The notes beneath the pieces are model-generated. The model did no database searches and was not told the origin of the DNA. It saw only the letters and a list, made by a program, of their open reading frames with translations. Both the position numbers and the translations under genes were made by a program. A DNA stretch of 35,257 nucleotides, from positions 31,304 to 66,560 of the forward strand of contig BMAT01014017.1 in NCBI GenBank assembly GCA_019649035.1, in the 5' to 3' direction. The first letter of the stretch is position 1. Each line of letters starts with the position of its first letter. Positions 11,401 to 19,499 of this stretch are shown here, piece by piece. The DNA comes from Elysia marginata (taxonomy: Eukaryota > Mollusca > Gastropoda > Plakobranchidae).

Positions 11401-14400
11401 AGAAGAAAGAACCTGCTGTAGGCAAGGTCTCTCAATAGGAATGCAATTTTTTGACAGCTGACAAAATGCATTCAGCTCTCAAAGTCAAAAGGGTATACAG
11501 TGTGCTAGATGAAATGTTCCAATCCCGATAAGTTTTTGCTGAAGTTTTCATCTTTTTCATTTTATCAACTTCATTAATTGCCTCAGCCTATTTATCAATA
11601 GAAAAGCATTTTCTTTAATCAGAAGCCATCTTTTCTTCAGTCTTGTAAAGTTGCGTAGGCCTATAAAAAAGTTAGAACTAGTGGAACTAAAATTTGCAGT
11701 ACAAAGGGATGCGTGTGTCTTAACACCAGCATGAGCAATTGCAATGACTGAAAATAGAAAAACAGAATGAACAACAAACCTAGCTGTTCTCTGCGTTCAT
11801 GGCACCCTTACGCACATAACTCGTCTCACGTCAATCATCGCCAATTCTGTCCTTCCTCCCCTCTTCATCCACAACCGTCATTCACATCATTTTACCAATT
11901 GTATGATAGGCTTAGATACACATATTTTTATCATGGATGCAAGTGTCTTATGCACAAAAAGCAGGAAATTTGCAACACCTCTACCTAACCATGGCAACCA
12001 ACAGCTTCCCATACAGGACCTTTGATATATCAATTAATAATAGTATATAAAACTCTGTACTAAGGCCTACACAGCTGTATAGCCCAAGAGAAGTGTTTGT
12101 TTTTCTCTAAATATCAAGTTTGGAGGACTTTCTCAACAACTAAATCTTAATCTTTTTCAACTTTTCCTGGTTTTTGGATAAAGAAAACTGCTAAAAAATT
12201 GGAATTCCTGCAAAAATCGGAAAACTTGAATCCCTGTATTATGTTCTAGACCTACAGTGCCTCTCACTACAATGGACCAGCCAATGACAATGCTGCATTC
12301 AGCCCCACTCTCCCTTCCATTTACAATCCTCACTAACTTGTGAACTAGGCCCATGATCTTATGAAGGCTAGGGCGCTAAGCATGCCGTGCTTATGGAAAT
12401 GTTCTTTGCTTCATTCTTACTCTAATTACTTTAGACCTTGTTTAATTTCTTTCTCTGTATCCAAGTTCAGGCCTGTCTAACGTCTGTTAAACCCACTCAC
12501 AAGTAATAGACTTTCTATATAAAGGAAAAAAAGGGTATTCTCCCAAGTTCCTGCCGTGGGGATGGTCCAGGGGCGGCGGGTAACGCTCTAGTTAAGCACT
12601 ACTGTTTTATGAAGTATAAGTTTCAGTCTAGTCCCCTATGAAATCTATAGATTATCTTTCTATAAAAATCAAACAATTTTGTTACAACAGTAATTTAAAA
12701 CACTAGTAAATAATAGCTTTTTAGTAAATACCATCCATGGCAAAAACACGTCTACATCCTACAGCGGCAGCAGTGCGAATCAGTGTTCCAGCATTGCCTG
12801 GGTCTTTCAAACTGTCACAGATGAGAGAGATTGGCAGGGTGGACTTAGCTGGACAAATTGCTTCACCTTGGCCAGGTTTTTTAAACACTCCTGCAGAATA
12901 AAAATATCACTTTAAAGTATACACTATATATCTTGCATGCAACCAATCCAAATGAGTCTTAAATCACAATTGGAAGATTGCCAGATATAGGCATCACAGA
13001 AAAACTTACTTTCAATACTTTCAAATGCAACTACAGGAAAAGCTTTCATACTTGTGTATGAAGTTATACTCTATTGAAATCGGCAGGGTTGGCTCTTTTG
13101 AAATTTCAGAAAAGGGGGCAAATTGCATTTAAAGTTTAGACGACTATAAAGGTGTAGAGACCTTAGCAACCATACCAACTAAAATTTAACACATAAAACA
13201 AGAAACTTCAACATAAATTAGGTTGAAAACCTTGCAGAACCAATCCTGGTCTCATTATCTCATATATAAAAAAATTAATTTCTAAACACCAACTCTACTT
13301 TGAAAGCCTATATATATATTTCAAAACTAAGCCATTCCACTTACGACTCATTTGAACAGAATGCAAGAAATATATGCTACCCTAGTTCCCAACAGCTGCT
13401 AATACCAATCTTAAAGTCCTTGGTTTGGCTGGGATGGGGATCGACCAACGCACCTCCCGATCTCTGAATGAGTGTCTTAGCTCTAGGCCACAGAGCCGGT
13501 CAGATATTTAAAACCTCATGGTAAAAAAATTTAACTTTAAGTTATCAGAAATTAACTTAGCAGTGTAGATGATTACATCACATAAATTTAAAAAAGATGA
13601 AATTGGCAATCTGACTTGACTTCGAATTAAAAAAAATATTCAATTATCCAAGTTCAAAATATCTGCACTCAATTGTACATGATCGTTTTCTGCACAGTGA
13701 CACAATTGAAATTTATATAAGTATTGGAAAGAAGAGTCAAGAAAAGTCTTTACCCAACAGACCACCAGGTGTCACTGTGTCAGAAAATGTCTTCATGATT
13801 TTAGGTGAGATTTTGTACATCTTGACTTTTTCTAGCAAGCTCTGAGCTTCTCTGAGTTGTTCAAGGCTCTCTGGATGACAGAAACACAAGCAGGAGGCTT
13901 CAGCCCCAGCCAGAAGGGCATCCTTCACCAAACGACTTCCTTCTAATATGATTGCCTCTGACCTTTTCCTGTCTTTTGGGCGCTTTTCCCTGAGAATGAG
14001 TTTTCTGTAGAAAAGAAGTTTTTTTATGCTTAAAAGAAGGCTAGAGTACTGCTTTTCAAATTTCAAACTATTACAACAATTTAAAAAACTGTGTCTCCTA
14101 ACTTGACCAAGTACCTCACAGTCAACTGACTCATGAATTTTTAAATTAGTCTATTATTAGAGATCATTTTTTTTACAAAAACGCTTGAAAATTATTAATA
14201 ACCACATTTCAAAAAAAATTTTCATGAGCACATTTTGAAAGCTGATAGAAGAGTAAGAACTATACAAATTTTCGGAATCAGTCACAAGCGCCAACTGAAA
14301 AATAATAAACATTGTTGAGAAGGTGTACAGGAGCACAATATAAATTTTCATTTAGGTTTTGTGAACTTTCATTAATTTAACTTCAGTTACCACATAAACA

Positions 14401-15395
14401 TCTGCTCTGATATCTGTAGATGCACACATGTATCTATATCTGCTGTGATATCTGTAGGGTTCCCAAAAATTTAAAGAGTTATCAGTGGAAAATTTATTAT
14501 AAATAAAATGCCATATATTGTTCTAGTCTGATTTACGAAAAAACAACAATAAGTTTATGCTGACAGTGATTCGCGGATTGCTCAAATATTAGCACATCAC
14601 ATCACATCACTTGTTGAATTGGTCCTAGTTTTGAACATTTTAAACCTTTACTAGTAAAAAATGGATATTTACATTTGTTATATTGTTATGTATTTTTAAC
14701 AACACTCACCCAAATTTATTAATTGGGATATCCTTTTCATTCAAGTTTTCATACCGAAGATCATACGATTTTTGGTTACTGAATTTTTTACTTTTAAGAG
14801 TAAGAGACATACTTTTTAATTTCTCGGCAACATCTGCATGAACTTTATGGCGTTGGGAATGTTTCATTCTCCTTTCTACATCAATGGCTTTTGCCTGATG
14901 AGCCTCTATATAGGAGATACTATCAGCCTGTATTGGATCCCCTGGCAAAAAAGGATACTGAACGTTTCTTCTTGGATCATTCGTTCCTTTTTTCCTTGCA
15001 CAGTTTGAACTTGTGCTGAAGTATCTACAATGATTTGGACCTGTCTGGACAAAAACTCTTGGGTTGAATACAAATCTAACAGAAAATTTTTGGGGATCTA
15101 CTGAGCTTGAATTGAACCTCGGCGCAGATTTTGAGGCAGTAACCAGACAAGAAAAGTACCCTCGACCTCGCTTGCATTGGGTATCTAAAGGCTTTCTTAC
15201 ATTTGATTTAGATCTAGATCTAGTTGTAAGGTGATTAGAGAACAACCGTCTGGAAAATAAATTCATTAGATTTCTCACGCCCAATATCAATATATGGGAA
15301 TTTAAATCACTACGTTGTTTTCCGATCAAGTGTATGGATCGACAGGCCTGTACGGGAATACATAACAAAAAATTTGAAGAGGACGATATCGCCAT
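7995..15395 (-). CDS. MRM3: MRM3: mitochondrial rRNA 2'-O-methyltransferase 3, five exons, complete
   Basis: Coding exons are 15395-14710, 14004-13754, 12890-12732, 10822-10619 and 8410-7995. They sum to 1716 bases (571 residues plus stop), with every intron GT-AG and every phase matching. Family knowledge: MRM3 (RNMTL1) is a SpoU/TrmH methyltransferase that uses S-adenosylmethionine to 2'-O-methylate a guanosine in the peptidyl-transferase loop of mitochondrial 16S rRNA, in the matrix. Seen: an Arg/Ser-rich N-terminus suited to mitochondrial import; the substrate-binding domain (AIILEGSRLVKDAL near 242, DTVTPGGLLG near 304); SPOUT motif 1 (LKDPGNAGTLIRTAAAVG, 340-357); motif 2 (ALVIGSEAAGLS, from about 513); and motif 3 (VMIPMN to SLNSGIAGSVILYE, about 539-562). 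It is longer than the human protein (about 420 residues), mainly in the N-terminal region and in an acidic linker near 440-510. The ATG at 15395 has a good context (CAAAATGG). Confidence 0.93.
9053..9815. mobile_element. 763-bp non-autonomous DNA transposon with near-perfect inverted ends
   Basis: The left end reads CAGTAGTATCCGGTTAAACG and goes on CATG. The reverse complement of the right end reads CAGTAATATCTGGTTAAACG and goes on CATG, giving 22 matches in 24. TA flanks both sides (9051-9052 and 9816-9817), as for Tc1/mariner/pogo insertions. Inner copies of 'TGTTTAGG' and 'CCTATGTTTAGG' type words lie near both ends. The interior has no transposase; the 90-codon open frame at 9357-9629 shows no family motif. 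Confidence 0.8.
10389..10476. repeat. 44-bp tandem duplication (2 copies)
   Basis: Copies at 10389-10432 and 10433-10476, both starting ACACTTATAAAG and ending CTTTCTCTGTCT, differing at one base (C/T after AAAG). The near identity suggests a recent slip. Confidence 0.95.
10619..10822 (-). CDS. MRM3: MRM3 exon 4
   Basis: 204 bases, residues 366-433 with split codons. The acceptor is ATCACTACAG before 10822; the donor is TCAG|GTATGTAAG at 10618. It encodes G-C-V-N-L-W-E-R-K-V-L-R-S-A-M-G-A-H-F-H, which matches the MRM3 segment between motifs 1 and 2 (tryptophan, 'KVLR' and 'GAHF'). Confidence 0.93.
10823..12731 (-). other. MRM3 intron 3
   Basis: 1.9-kb intron without a recognised gene. It holds short direct repeats (AACAGGTGCCTGAAAAACA-like at about 11028-11068) and a possible decayed tRNA-like SINE near 12545-12640. 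Open frames at 11107-11348 and 11767-11988 carry no motif. Confidence 0.75.
12550..12635 (+). repeat. Possible decayed tRNA-like SINE head
   Basis: GGGGCGGCGGGTAACGCTCT then TTAAGCACTA, followed about 35 bases later by GTTTCAGTCTAGTCCC. Spacing and words resemble box A and box B of tRNA-derived SINEs, but both boxes deviate from consensus. It is the only GC-rich patch in the area. Confidence 0.25.
12732..12890 (-). CDS. MRM3: MRM3 exon 3 (SPOUT motif 1)
   Basis: 159 bases, residues 313-365 with split codons at both ends. The acceptor is TTCTGCAG before 12890; the donor is GATG|GTATTT at 12731. The exon encodes L-P-I-S-L-I-C-D-S then LKDPGNAGTLIRTAAAVG, the motif 1 loop. The conserved Asn345 and Arg351 are present. 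No ATG-initiated frame covers it, so it is easily missed. Confidence 0.93.
12891..13753 (-). other. MRM3 intron 2
   Basis: 863-bp intron with GTAAAG donor and CTGCAG acceptor. It carries a minus-strand tRNA-like SINE remnant at 13422-13500; nothing else is recognised. Confidence 0.85.
13422..13500 (-). repeat. tRNA-like SINE remnant
   Basis: Read on the minus strand, a box A-like TGGCCTAGAGC is followed about 40 bases later by TGGTCGATCCCC, a box B missing one T. The sequence opens CCGGCTCTGTGGCCTAGAGC, as in tRNA-headed SINEs of invertebrates. It is too diverged for a functional tRNA gene and the body was not traced. Confidence 0.5.
13754..14004 (-). CDS. MRM3: MRM3 exon 2
   Basis: 251 bases, residues 229-312 plus one base. 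The acceptor is TTCTTTTCTACAG just before 14004; the donor is TTGG|GTAAAG at 13753. It encodes the SpoU substrate-binding domain: the I-I-L-E-G-S-R-L box, D-A-L-L-A-G-A, and T-V-T-P-G-G-L-L-G at the end, all typical of MRM3/RlmB-like N-domains. Confidence 0.93.
14005..14709 (-). other. MRM3 intron 1
   Basis: 705-bp intron with a GTGAGT donor and a pyrimidine-rich acceptor (ACTTCTTTTCTACAG). It contains an imperfect repeat of a TCTGCTSTGATATCTGTAG unit at about 14401-14458 and a short (CACAT)n run near 14592-14608. No coding signal. Confidence 0.85.
14710..15395 (-). CDS. MRM3: MRM3 exon 1
   Basis: Encodes residues 1-228 and two bases of Gly229. The start is the ATG at 15395-15393 (MAISSSSNFLLC), with A at -3 and G at +4. 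A GTG lies in frame 18 bases upstream, but ATG is expected here. Residues 1-140 are rich in Ser, Arg and Asn and poor in acids, as for a mitochondrial presequence and unstructured N-terminus. The last part (YENLNEKDIPINKFG) corresponds to the region just before the substrate-binding domain. The donor is GG|GTGAGT at 14709-14704. Confidence 0.88.
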
Positions 15396-15560
15396 TTTGA
15401 TACACAGAGGCACTGAGGCAGTGGGTCAGGCCTACTTTCATTTTCGTTTTTCGTTGTTCATTCTAAGAAATCAACGAGGGATTTGACTTCGCTAGGGCTG
15501 CGTTGTCGTGGGGCGGAACTCTTTTGTACAAAAAACCAGCTTGGAGTCAGAATTTGTCTA
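15396..15560 (-). promoter_or_regulatory. MRM3 5' UTR and likely promoter region
   Basis: Sequence just upstream of the MRM3 ATG. It is less AT-rich than its surroundings, has a GC-box-like GGGGCGG near 15514-15520 and several CpGs, and shows no TATA box at a fitting place. This suits a TATA-less housekeeping promoter. No start site can be fixed from sequence alone. Confidence 0.35.
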
Positions 15561-15699
15561 CAATGTCGTTAAGGACTTTGATTTCAAAGAAGACCAGAAA
15601 CAAATATTATTGCTGTAGCTTTTCCGTCTGAAGTTGGCTATGGAAAGGATCTTTAGGCAGTAAATAAAAAAAACAAATATTTTTAGAGCCCCCACCGCC

Positions 15700-15981
15700 G
15701 ACTTTACATATTTACTCCAGCAGGCCTATACACACCAGAGCCAATTCAACTCATACTTCAGAGCATTACAGTACAGCTGACTGTTAGGCGCTCAAATACT
15801 AATAATATTTCACACATTTGAAGCATTGCCTTTAGCCAGTGCCCATTTTATAGGTTAGTAGATTGGGGAAAGTTAGGATAAATTGCTTTGCTAAGGCAAA
15901 TGCAACATGACAGGATCGGGAATCGAACCAATGACCTTCAGATCTCAACTACGACGCGCTAACCACTCTACCACGCTGCCC
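15700..15981 (-). repeat. tRNA-derived SINE, head plus body
   Basis: The tRNA-like head (15981-15909, minus strand) has box A TGGTAGAGTGG and box B GGTTCGATTCC, both perfect matches to the RNA polymerase III consensus, and is about 73 nt long like a tRNA. Downstream (15908 to about 15700) is an unrelated body containing TTGCTTTGCTAAGG-type words on the plus strand. The head does not fold into an obviously normal tRNA, so SINE is more likely than a true tRNA gene. The 3' limit is a guess. Confidence 0.7.
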
Positions 15982-15986
15982 TCTGA

Positions 15987-16021
<35 letters not shown>

Positions 16022-16037
16022 ATAGTAGTAGTAGTAA

Positions 16038-16093
<56 letters not shown>

Positions 16094-16094
16094 T
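15987..16094. repeat. (TAG)n microsatellite, about 36 units
   Basis: Near-pure TAG repeat with two TAA interruptions at 16021 and 16036. On the minus strand it is (CTA)n and directly follows the 3' end of the LINE fragment at 16095-16595; the related LINE copy at 19140 also ends in a short (CTA/TAC) run. The long serine and leucine frames across it are artefacts of the repeat. Confidence 0.97.
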
Positions 16095-16595
16095 GGTATG
16101 GCTACACCACCAGATTATTTGTTCATCCACGCATCATGGATTGTTTCATATCCACCATATAGTTTCGTAACTGGGTAATTTTAAAAGTTGAAACAACGTG
16201 ATCTGTTGTTTCAGGAGCCTTGCTACACCGTTGGCACATTGGATAGCCTTTCAGTTTCCACCTGTGCATCATGTAGGCGGTCTTTGCATGTCTTGTCCCA
16301 AGTCGCTTAGTTATCATCTAATATGAGGCCAGAAAGAGGTTGGGTTGGATTAGTTATTATACTTCCACCTGTTGAAATCTTATTTTCTCATTTATTCCTC
16401 CATTCCTCTGTTACATAAAAGTTTTCAATCTTTGGATTGTAGAAGGGGTTTCTTAACCTCAATTTTCTTGTTGTTAGGGCTTCCATGTATATTTGTTTCA
16501 GGAGTATGTTGTCTGCCATGTCCTCAATTCTGTGTCGCATCTTCTCTTCTGATGTGGGGAGGTGCGATTGAGCTTATGGTAGGAAGCCACTGGAT
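16095..16595 (-). mobile_element. LINE 3' end fragment, inverted copy A (jockey-like)
   Basis: Minus-strand C-terminal part of a non-LTR polyprotein. It starts with a W-L-P-T-I-S-S-I-A-P-P-H-type segment at 16590 and ends with K-R-L-G-T-R-H-A-K-T-A and a zinc-knuckle-like C-Q-R-C-S-K-A near 16315-16200. The sequence is the reverse complement of 18600-19140 with scattered differences. It is 5'-truncated and frameshifted. The (CTA)n run follows its 3' end. Confidence 0.75.
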
Positions 16596-16599
16596 CGCC

Positions 16600-17370
16600 T
16601 ACTCTTACTCCCTACTCCTTTTCCTCAAGGGCCCGAATGTCTAAGGGTTTAGCCTAGGTGTCTGAGGGTCCGCATGTCCATATTGAGCCGAGAGTCAGAT
16701 GGTCCGAGTAGTTTTAGAGTGAGGTGAGAGCTGAGCCAGAGATATTGGGGAGTCAGAGTACGTTTCGAACAGAAATGAATCACAGAAATGTTAGAGTCGA
16801 GTCAAGACAGTTAGAGAACCTTAGTGGGACAAGTGGTGCCACGTCCACAGCAAGGGCTTTCTTTGACCGTGATATATAGCCACGGTTATGTGAATGATTG
16901 AGCATAAGTGTTTCTCTGTTTTGAGTAGTAAAAAATTCATTTTATTTAGAGTTATCTAGAAGGCTCTCTAAATTGTTTTGAACAAGATTTAAACGGTTAA
17001 ATAAGAAACCAATCATTCTTTGCAGAAGACATTCTTAAACAATTGGGAGTTTTAAAAAACTGTATTTATATAATCATGTGGATAAATAATTGAAGGGGTC
17101 AAGGGAAAAACAATACATATCACAATTTATTTGCTTCATTTTGTGGCACCTCTGAGTAGATAGGAGAATAAATGTATGAGTTTCCATCCTTATTTCTATG
17201 GAATAGAGAGGACAAATTATTCAACTGCACGTTTTAATTAATGAAAAAAAAAACGATTTATTCATGCATAACATTCTTGTATTGATTACAATAACATAAC
17301 CGCCAAAGTGACATTATTGTTTTCCCTTGACACCTTCAATTGAGTCTTATATTTACACCATCGACTTTTT
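16600..17370. other. Unannotated sequence between LINE fragments
   Basis: Part of the region (16640-16890) is G-rich on the plus strand with repeated GAGTCNGAG-like words, unlike its AT-rich neighbours. No domain, tRNA-like box or inverted end was recognised. Confidence 0.4.
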
Positions 17371-17374
17371 TCTA

Positions 17375-18120
17375 AAGATCTTCTTCTTCTTTGCCTTTCT
17401 CACCCTGGGGCAGGGTATAGGCCATCAACAAAGCCCCTCCATCTCTCTCTATCCTGGGCCATACGCTTAACATGGTTCCATGTATGTCTACTGTCTTTTA
17501 CATCATTGTCTTTGACTCTTCTCCACGTTCCTCTGGGTCTTCCTCTTGATCTTTTCCCCTGTGGGTTCCAGTCCAACACATTCTTTGTGATGCTGCCACA
17601 TGGCTTTCTTAGAGTGTGGCCAATCCATCTCCATCGTCGCCTTCCTATTTCGTCTCCTGCTGGAATCTGTCTAGTTCTTTCCCATAGTGACTCATTGCTG
17701 ATCTTATCCGTCCACTTGATCCTTAGAATTCTTCTCAGACACCTATTGATAAACACCTGGATCCTTTTTATACACATTGTTGATGCATTCCATGCTTCAC
17801 ATCCGTAGAGAAGTACTGACTTAACATTGGAATTGAATATTCTTAGTTTTGTCTTCAGTGAAATGTCTCTTGTCTTCCAAAACCTGCCTAAGGTAGTTAA
17901 TGCTGCTTGAGCTTTTCCAATACGTGCTTTGATTTCTTTTGATGTTCCTCCCTCCTGATCAATATTGCTTCCCAAATAACAAAATGCATCAACATCCTCA
18001 AGTGGCTGATCACCTATCATCAGTGCTTCAGAAGTCTGGGTTCCAACCCGTAGTACCTTAGACTTTGCAGGATGGATACGCAATCCAATAGATTCTGATT
18101 TTCTAAAGATAGACAACTTG
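17375..18120 (-). mobile_element. RTE-like LINE, 3' part with an intact C-terminal reading frame
   Basis: One uninterrupted minus-strand frame of about 238 codons (18116-17400). It has the post-palm RT and C-terminal blocks of RTE-type LINEs: H-P-A-K-S-K-V-L near residue 16, AFCYLGSNID near 45, L-L-Y-G-C-E-A-W near 102, R-R-W-R-W-I-G-H near 158, G-R-P-R-G-T-W-R-R near 191, and AQDRERWRGFVDGLYPAPG just before the stop. The stop is followed by a short (GAA)n tail (about 17380-17396), typical of RTE ends. The 5' side is cut near 18120, before the YADD box. The lack of breaks suggests a fairly recent insertion. Confidence 0.85.
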
Positions 18121-18395
18121 ACAAATATACAAAAGATTTTTAAATGATAGCCCTTTTGTTGTGGCGCCAGTGAGTTTGTTCATAAAAATTAGCATCGAGC
18201 ACAACCTTAAGCCCGTTTCACATAATGCGGTTTGCAAATTAACGCTAAGTAGTGAAAACTATTACTGAACATGAATGCGGCCTGTCCTTTTTTCTTAATG
18301 ATAAGCAGATTGGCTTTGGTCATTTTTGTCTACGCGTTTATTGTGTCAGTGTCAGAGTTTTTTTCCGTAATGTAAATTTCGCCACAGGCAATCCA
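18121..18395. other. Unannotated gap between RTE fragment and LINE copy B
   Basis: About 275 bp without recognisable content. It must contain the 5' break point of the RTE insertion. Confidence 0.4.
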
Positions 18396-18399
18396 CCAC

Positions 18400-19150
18400 T
18401 ATGACTTTAAGAACAAGATTTCGAAAAGAAACTGCATCCTGGGAAAGCTCGCAAGAAAGCTCGCATGGGGCGCCTCACAATCTGTTCTGCGAACGTCAAC
18501 TCTTGCTCTCTGTTACAGTGCAGCTGAATATTTTGCTCCTGTTTGGACCACTTTGCGTAAATCGATGAGAACAATAAGTGGCTGTCTCAAATCAACCCCG
18601 ATCTAGCGGCTTCCTACCATAAGCTCAATCGCACCTCCCCACATCGGAAGAGAAGATGGGACACAGAAAATAATAAAAAGAATTGATGGCATGGCAGACA
18701 ACATACCCCTTAAACAAATATACAAGGAAGCCCCAAAAACAAGTGGACTGAGGTCAAGAAACCCCTTCTACAATGCAAAGATTGAAAACTTTTATGCAAC
18801 AGAGGAATGAAAGAAAGAATGGGAAAACAGCATTCCAACAGGTGGAAGTATAATAACTAATCCAACCCAACCTCTTCCTGGCTTCACAACCTTAAAAAGA
18901 AAGCACTGGGTGATAACCAACCGACTGCGGATAAGACATGCAAAGACCGCCTTTATGATGCACAAGCGGTAACTGAAAGGCTCTCCAATGTGCCACCGAT
19001 GTAGCAAGGCTACAGATCATATTGTTTCAAACTGCCCAGTCACGAAACTAGATGGTGAATATGAAACAGTCCATAATGCTGATGAAGACCTGGTAGCCTG
19101 AACAAATAATTATAATCTGGAGGTGTAGCCATACGATACTGCTACTACTA
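18400..19150 (+). mobile_element. LINE 3' end fragment, inverted copy B (jockey-like)
   Basis: Plus strand, same family as 16095-16595 but longer at the 5' side. Blocks seen across several frames: S-V-L-R-T-S-T-L-A-L-C-Y-S-A-A-E-Y with P-V-W (about 18480-18545), I-S-G-C-L-K-S-T-P, S-S-I-A-P-P-H (18610-18640), R-I-R-H-A-K-T-A, and the zinc-knuckle-like C-H-R-C-S-K-A with a later C-P-V-T-K-L-D (to about 19060). It ends near 19150 in a short TAC/CTA run. Stops and frameshifts throughout. Confidence 0.75.
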
Positions 19151-19490
19151 CAACTTTAAGAACCATGCGCCTAGATTTATATATCATAGTACCTACATGT
19201 TCTTGTAAACGTGATGAAGGGAAACACGATGGATATTTTGTTATTACTGTGACAATCAGGTCCCATTCTATTGCAAGCTAAATGGATAATGCATATAAGT
19301 TCATAATCGCCAAGTACTTTAGGCTAAACTTATTGTTCACTTCTGCCAATCGTGCATGAGAATAAAATAATTAATATAACTGTGTTGCATATATTTATTA
19401 TTCAACATACCATTGTCTTTCTACTTCAAAGTTTTAATTTTGACCTCCCATCTCCATTATTTTGTACACAGTACAATGAAAAGCAAGCAT
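19151..19490. other. Unannotated spacer
   Basis: About 340 bp of AT-rich sequence between two LINE fragments. No features seen. Confidence 0.4.
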
Positions 19491-19499
19491 TGTAGACAA

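Noticed and set aside
15909..15981. A functional tRNA gene on the minus strand
   Set aside because: Box A and box B are perfect, but the stem arms do not pair convincingly by eye and a SINE-like body follows, so a tRNA-derived SINE is the better reading.
15907..16170. Poly-serine and poly-leucine open frames
   Set aside because: They are produced by the (TAG)n microsatellite in different frames; no start context, no conserved sequence outside the repeat.
6962..16912. Shared 15-mer TGATTGAGCATAAGT at about 6963 and 16899
   Set aside because: Flanks do not match, and one such pair is expected by chance in a window of this size and composition.
17506..17808. 100-codon plus-strand frame
   Set aside because: Shadow of the RTE frame on the other strand; the minus-strand reading carries the family motifs.
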